From the NCBI GenBank assembly GCA_021828285.1, contig JAKASG010000007.1, positions 1-61,878 on the forward strand: a stretch of 61,878 nucleotides of DNA. The letters run 5' to 3'. The stretch comes from Acidobacteriota bacterium (GTDB lineage Bacteria > Acidobacteriota > Terriglobia > UBA7540). The position numbers and the translations under genes are program-made. Positions 58,424-61,878 of the stretch are shown here, in pieces; the stretch's first letter is position 1; the number at the start of each line of letters is the position of its first letter. The notes beneath the pieces were generated by a model, which worked only from the letters and a program-made list of their open reading frames with translations, was not told the DNA's origin and ran no database searches.

Positions 58424-58771
58424 TTGACGACAGTTCATCATGCGGATCGCCGGCGCGCGGGACGAATCTCCCATCGCACCCGCGTGGTCATCAGCGGCAC
58501 CGACGTGAACCGCGTACAATTCGCGGAAGAGACGGAGACGATAACCATCAGCAAGTTCGGCGCCGCGGTGCGCTCCGCTTACCAATTGAAGCTCGGCGAA
58601 GAAGTGTCCCTGCGCACCAAGGATCACGACCGCGCCGGCCAGTTCGTCGTGGTTTGGCGAGGCAAGGAGGGCACGTTGCAGGATGGATTGATCGGCATGG
58701 AGTGGCTCGAGCCACGCCTGTTCTGGGGCGTTGATTTTCCGCCCGAGGATTGGGGACGAGCGCCGAAGTAG
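58424..58771 (+). CDS. PilZ-like domain protein
   Basis: This 115-residue protein has a single beta-barrel domain that resembles acidobacterial PilZ-type proteins: RTRVVISGTDVNRVQFAEET, ITISKFGAAVRSAY, KLGEEVSLRTKDHDRAGQFV and a C-terminal GVDFPPEDW. The N-terminal RRxxR of cyclic-di-GMP binders appears only as DRRRAGRISHRTR, so ligand binding is uncertain. The TTG start has GAGGGG 3 bases upstream. It follows ftsK on the same strand. Confidence 0.65.
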   Translation: MTTVHHADRRRAGRISHRTRVVISGTDVNRVQFAEETETITISKFGAAVRSAYQLKLGEEVSLRTKDHDRAGQFVVVWRGKEGTLQDGLIGMEWLEPRLFWGVDFPPEDWGRAPK

Positions 58772-58832
58772 TCGCGGCGTGCTATGCCGCCCTGCGGTCT
58801 CCGGGCGCGCCCGCCGCGCCTTCGAAAGCATT

Positions 58833-58909
58833 GCGCCTGTAGCTCAGTTGGATAGAGCGGCAGACTTCGAATCTGTAGGCCGGGAGTTCGAGTCTCCCCA
58901 GGCGCGCCA
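58833..58909 (+). tRNA. tRNA-Arg (anticodon TCG)
   Basis: The acceptor GCGCCTG pairs with CAGGCGC, discriminator G and encoded CCA. The anticodon arm GCAGA-CTTCGAA-TCTGT gives TCG. T-loop GTTCGAGTC is normal. The integrase gene on the other strand ends 9 bases after the CCA, so the 3' end is the likely integration target. Confidence 0.97.
58878..58909. other. Probable attachment site at the tRNA-Arg 3' end
   Basis: Tyrosine integrases of genomic islands usually recombine within the 3' half of a tRNA. The integrase stop lies 9 bp away. The matching second copy should lie beyond the right edge, so the core boundaries cannot be read. Confidence 0.5.
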
Positions 58910-58917
58910 TAACTCTT

Positions 58918-60063
58918 TCATGCAGCGGAAGTTACGGACAGGATTTTCTCAGCGCGATTTTCCGCGTTTTGACTGTAACCACCATCTGTAACCACTTTTT
59001 GGCTGGCGGCCATCTGCGTAAAGGCGCGCTCGATTGCGTTCGCGTCAGGATGGACATACCGCTGAGTGACCCGGATATCCGAATGCCCGGCGATTCTGGC
59101 GAGCGCGTAAGCGTCGCAATGGGGAGCAATCCACGTAAGGCCAGTGTGTCTCAGGCAGTAGGGCGGAAACGGTTTGACTTCGGGATTCTCTTTCGGCTTT
59201 TCCTCATGGGCTTTCGCCAGAGCCTTAAGAGCCTTGTCGTGATACTTCTTGTCCGTGCTCTCTTCCAAGTGACCGGAGCGGGAGCCGGTAGGAAACAGCC
59301 AACCCCCTTCCAGCCTGCCTTGAGCTTCATACCGCGCTTTGAGAGCCTGATAGACTGCCGGAACCATCGGCAGGATGCGGCGTCCGGCCTTGCTCTTGCT
59401 CTCAGTCACTCGAATCAATCCGCCCTGACCGTTCAATAGGATGTGCTCCCATCGTAGGCGGCGGACTTCGCCGGGCCGCATTCCCGTGCCAAGCATGATT
59501 GTGGCAACGTCACGCCACGGCTGAGGACAGGCGGCAAGATACAGACTGGCCTCTTGCTCCATCAAGATGCGCTCGCGCTGGACTTCGCCTCTCGCCAACC
59601 CAATCTTGGGCATTCGGTCTAGTTTGCCCCATTCAACGGCGAGGTGAAGGCCGCGGCGAAGAGTGCGAAGGGCGCAATTGACCGTAGATGGCGAGAGGTT
59701 CGAATAGCGGGCCGCAAACTGCGCGGCGTGCTGGTCTGTGATCTGGTCAAGACGCAAGCCGCCGATGTCGTTACCGGCAGCCAAGAGGCGCTTGATTCCA
59801 TCATGGTAATAGCGGGCCGTGCTCGGCTTGGCGGCTGTGCTGTCCGCGTAGGGCAGAAAGTCTTTTTCGAGAAAATGGGCGAGCGTAGGCGCTGGCTTCT
59901 TTTCGAGAATGCCCCAATCTCCTTTGGCGATCTCGACCCGTATCTTGGCCGCGATACTCCGGGCTGTCTTGGCGTCAGTTGCTCCCGTGGACTTACAGAC
60001 CGTCTCTCCCTTGAAATGGAATTTCGTCATGTAATACTTGCTTCCTTCGCGTTTGTAGATCAT
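58918..60063 (-). CDS. Tyrosine recombinase/integrase of the integrated element
   Basis: This 381-residue phage-type integrase has an N-terminal arm-binding domain (EGSKYYMTKFHFKGETVCKS, an Arm-DNA-like fold) and a SAM-like core-binding domain. The catalytic domain carries Arg in GTGMRPGEVRRLRWEH, the R-H pair in YCLRHTGLTW, His in IAGHSDIRVTQ and the nucleophile Tyr in RYVHPD. It ends next to tRNA-Arg. ATG at 60063 has AAGGGGAA upstream and overlaps the stop of the preceding gene. The longer frame reads into that gene. Confidence 0.93.
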   Translation of the reverse strand: MIYKREGSKYYMTKFHFKGETVCKSTGATDAKTARSIAAKIRVEIAKGDWGILEKKPAPTLAHFLEKDFLPYADSTAAKPSTARYYHDGIKRLLAAGNDIGGLRLDQITDQHAAQFAARYSNLSPSTVNCALRTLRRGLHLAVEWGKLDRMPKIGLARGEVQRERILMEQEASLYLAACPQPWRDVATIMLGTGMRPGEVRRLRWEHILLNGQGGLIRVTESKSKAGRRILPMVPAVYQALKARYEAQGRLEGGWLFPTGSRSGHLEESTDKKYHDKALKALAKAHEEKPKENPEVKPFPPYCLRHTGLTWIAPHCDAYALARIAGHSDIRVTQRYVHPDANAIERAFTQMAASQKVVTDGGYSQNAENRAEKILSVTSAA

Positions 60064-60686
60064 TGACGTTTCCCCTTTTTCGGCTGATTTTCTCTGACTA
60101 TCAAGTTTGGATTGGCCTTCAGTCTTGCCCTGTACTCGCGCATCTTTTCGGCGCGCCGTGTGCGCATCAGTTCCGGGTCTTGTCTTGATTCGTAGTCTCG
60201 CTTCCTGCAATTCGAGGAACAAAAATTCTGTGTTTCCTTCCGGGCGAAAAACCAATTGCCACATTTAGCCCATCCGCAAATTCGCACCCGATGGACTTGC
60301 CGGGCGCTAGCGAGCAAGACCAATAAGAGCGTGGCCGCGTTTTCCTCTGTGACCGGCAGGACGCGGACATCATAGCCGTTGTCGGTTTGTATCGGCGGCA
60401 GCAACCGGAAGCGAACCGAAAACGGCTTAGTGAGATCAAGCGGTTTCCCGCGCCGAAGCCGCTTCGGATGTCGTGCGAGTCCTAGAACGGTTTCATGTGG
60501 AATGGCGCGAAGCCGGGTAAAGACTCCGTAGGCGGGAAGGTGAGGGGCAACCTTGGTGTGGTGCGGGTTTGCAAAAACTCGTACCCACAGCCCGATCCGC
60601 GAGCGCGAATGAGCATTCAGCCATCTTGCGAGCGCGTCGCCTTCAGACTCCATGTAAGCGTGACGGACGCTTTGTCTGCCCTTCAT
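60060..60686 (-). CDS. Zinc-finger (CGNR-like) protein of the mobile element
   Basis: This 208-residue protein has a C-terminal treble-clef-like finger: CGWAKCGNWFFARKETQNFC then CRKRDY. This pattern matches CGNR/zinc-ribbon domains of unknown regulators. The N-terminal 130 residues have no recognised domain. It overlaps the integrase by 4 bp, so it may control excision or be cotranscribed cargo. Its start is uncertain; an ATG at 60653 is an alternative. Confidence 0.65.
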   Translation of the reverse strand: MKGRQSVRHAYMESEGDALARWLNAHSRSRIGLWVRVFANPHHTKVAPHLPAYGVFTRLRAIPHETVLGLARHPKRLRRGKPLDLTKPFSVRFRLLPPIQTDNGYDVRVLPVTEENAATLLLVLLASARQVHRVRICGWAKCGNWFFARKETQNFCSSNCRKRDYESRQDPELMRTRRAEKMREYRARLKANPNLIVRENQPKKGKRQ

Positions 60687-60716
60687 AACAGGACAATAAC
60701 ACGCGACAACTCACGA

Positions 60717-60722
60717 TGTCAA
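60717..60722 (-). promoter_or_regulatory. Possible -35 element of the zinc-finger/integrase operon
   Basis: A perfect TTGACA on the minus strand, 30 bases before the predicted start. The -10 candidate TGTTAT is only 15 bp away and weak. Confidence 0.35.
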
Positions 60723-60755
60723 GCGCAACATGGGACGTTGAAAGGATGGTGGGCT

Positions 60756-60953
60756 ATGGATGTAATACTTCTTTCAGAGCGCGAGGCGGCGGGGATGCTG
60801 TCGCTAACTCGGTCGGCACTTCGGAAATGGAGACAGCTTCAAAAAGGCCCGGCGTTCGTTCGGTTGAGTTCGCGTTGCGTGAGGTATCGTTCATGCGACA
60901 TTGAACGGTTTTTGCATGAGCGCGTTGTCACGCCTAAAAATGGGGGACGATGA
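60756..60953 (+). CDS. Small helix-turn-helix protein (AlpA/excisionase-like)
   Basis: This 65-residue protein has a MerR-like winged HTH typical of excisionases and AlpA regulators: LSEREAAGMLSLTRSALRKW then FVRLSSRCVRYRSCDIERFL. AAAGGA lies 10 bases upstream. Its TGA overlaps the ATG of the next gene, so they are coupled. Confidence 0.75.
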   Translation: MDVILLSEREAAGMLSLTRSALRKWRQLQKGPAFVRLSSRCVRYRSCDIERFLHERVVTPKNGGR

Positions 60954-61878
60954 TGATGCGTGAATTTCTTTCGCATCTCGAATCCGTCCGGCCCGTGAAA
61001 GGCGGCTGGCAAGCGCGCTGCCCGGCGCACGCGGACAAAAATCCTTCGCTCTCTATTTCCGGGCGCGACGGGAAAATCTTGTTGCATTGCCACGCGGGTT
61101 GCGAAACCAGCGCGATTCTCGCGGCTCTTGATCTTACTCTCCGTGATCTTTTCGTAGGCTCCGAGCCGGGCGCGAATGGGCGAATCGTGGCGGCTTACAA
61201 TTACCATGACGAAATCGGCGCGTTGCTTTTTCAGGTGGTCAGATTCGAGCCGAAAAGTTTTCGTCAACGACGGCCCGACGGCGCGGGCGGTTGGATTTGG
61301 AATTTGAACGGCACGCGTCGCGTGCTCTACCGGCTTCCCGAAGTTCTGCAAGCAAAGTCCGTGTTTGTCTGCGAAGGCGAGCGCGATTGCGAAACAGCCC
61401 GCGAGTTGGGTTTTGTCGCAACCTGCAACGCCGGCGGCGCGGGAAAATGGCAGCCTGGGTATTCGGAATTTCTTCGCGGAAAAAGCGTGACCGTGGTTTG
61501 CGACGCGGACGCGCCGGGCCAGGCCCACGGGCGCGACGTGGCCCGCTCATTGATTGCCGTGGCTGAATCCGTGCGCTTCATCGAAGCCTTGCCCGGCCCG
61601 GGTGTGAAAGACCTTTCCGACTTCGCGGCGAAATTTTCAGACATGGCCACTTGTAGGAAGGCACTCTTGGCGGTGATCGAAGATGCGCGAGCGCTCACGG
61701 CGGCGGACGTTGTGAAGTGGCAGCGGACGAACAACGGATTCACGCTCACGACGCTGGCCGAGCTACTTGCGAAGCCGGACGCGCCCGTTGACTACGTGGT
61801 TGAAAACATCCTTGTCGCGGGGACGCCTTCCGCTATGGTGTCCAAACCGAAGGTTGGTAAGTCCACGCTTGCTCGGAA
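60950..61878 (+). CDS. Primase-helicase with CHC2 zinc finger and TOPRIM (truncated by the window)
   Basis: At least 309 residues are visible and the gene runs past the right edge. A zinc finger comes first (CPAH at about 24-27, CHAGC about 49-53). A TOPRIM primase domain follows (VFVCEGERDCETARELG with the Glu, VVCDADAPGQ with the DxD). At the very edge a RecA-type P-loop begins (SKPKVGKSTLAR), as in RepA/DnaB-like AAA_25 helicases. Such fused primase-helicases replicate plasmids, satellites and integrative elements. The start was chosen for the overlap with the upstream stop and a GGGGG ribosome site. Confidence 0.85.
   Translation, partial: MMMREFLSHLESVRPVKGGWQARCPAHADKNPSLSISGRDGKILLHCHAGCETSAILAALDLTLRDLFVGSEPGANGRIVAAYNYHDEIGALLFQVVRFEPKSFRQRRPDGAGGWIWNLNGTRRVLYRLPEVLQAKSVFVCEGERDCETARELGFVATCNAGGAGKWQPGYSEFLRGKSVTVVCDADAPGQAHGRDVARSLIAVAESVRFIEALPGPGVKDLSDFAAKFSDMATCRKALLAVIEDARALTAADVVKWQRTNNGFTLTTLAELLAKPDAPVDYVVENILVAGTPSAMVSKPKVGKSTLAR

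Overview
The window is GC-rich bacterial chromosome (roughly 60% or more G+C by eye). It is most likely from an Acidobacteriota (Terriglobia-like) organism. That inference rests on a Hanks-type Ser/Thr kinase fused to TPRs, a secreted lipoprotein with Ig-like repeats, a single-gene LptF-LptG fusion, a complete Tol-Pal locus, a heterotetrameric glycyl-tRNA synthetase and frequent TTG/GTG starts. No 16S gene is present, so the assignment is an inference from gene content.

Layout. 1-2.4 kb: the tail of an IS630-type transposase and a large exported lipoprotein. 2.5-8 kb: an RND efflux operon (adaptor, pump, outer-membrane factor). 8.2-10 kb: a small membrane protein divergent from a class II fumarase-like enzyme, both possibly leaderless. 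10.1-13.8 kb: a proton-translocating transhydrogenase operon (pntAa-pntAb-pntB) headed by a ferredoxin-NADP reductase-like gene. 14-22 kb: an exported protein, YpdA-like reductase, parAB, a bifunctional-nuclease-family protein, miaB and recN. 22-28.2 kb: tolQ-tolR-tolA-like-tolB-pal-cpoB and ssb. 28.2-30.8 kb: a decayed efflux adaptor, an ECF sigma/anti-sigma/Spy-like module and an XRE regulator. 30.8-50 kb: guaA, leuS, nfo, aroF, a beta-propeller lipoprotein, a GH57 enzyme, the LptFG fusion, ppdK, glyQS and recO. 50-58.8 kb: a kinase-TPR protein, PfkB kinase, SDR, tRNA-Ser(GGA), uppP, ftsK and a PilZ-like protein. 58.8 kb to the end: tRNA-Arg(TCG) with a tyrosine integrase ending 9 bp after it, a zinc-finger protein, a small HTH protein and the start of a primase-helicase. 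This is the left end of an integrated mobile element that runs out of the window.

The most unusual content is not a gene. Between 36 and 49 kb two palindrome families cluster. One is AAGTNNNACTT, with six exact copies there and none found elsewhere in the window by eye. Most copies lie inside essential genes and one sits in the aroF promoter. The other is a 16-bp GC palindrome, TGTCGGCGCGCCGACA, at four gene borders and often paired with an AT-rich dyad. In addition, a two-hairpin REP-like element has been inserted in frame into glyQ and adds about 29 residues to glycyl-tRNA synthetase alpha. Several other REP-like palindromes lie between genes.
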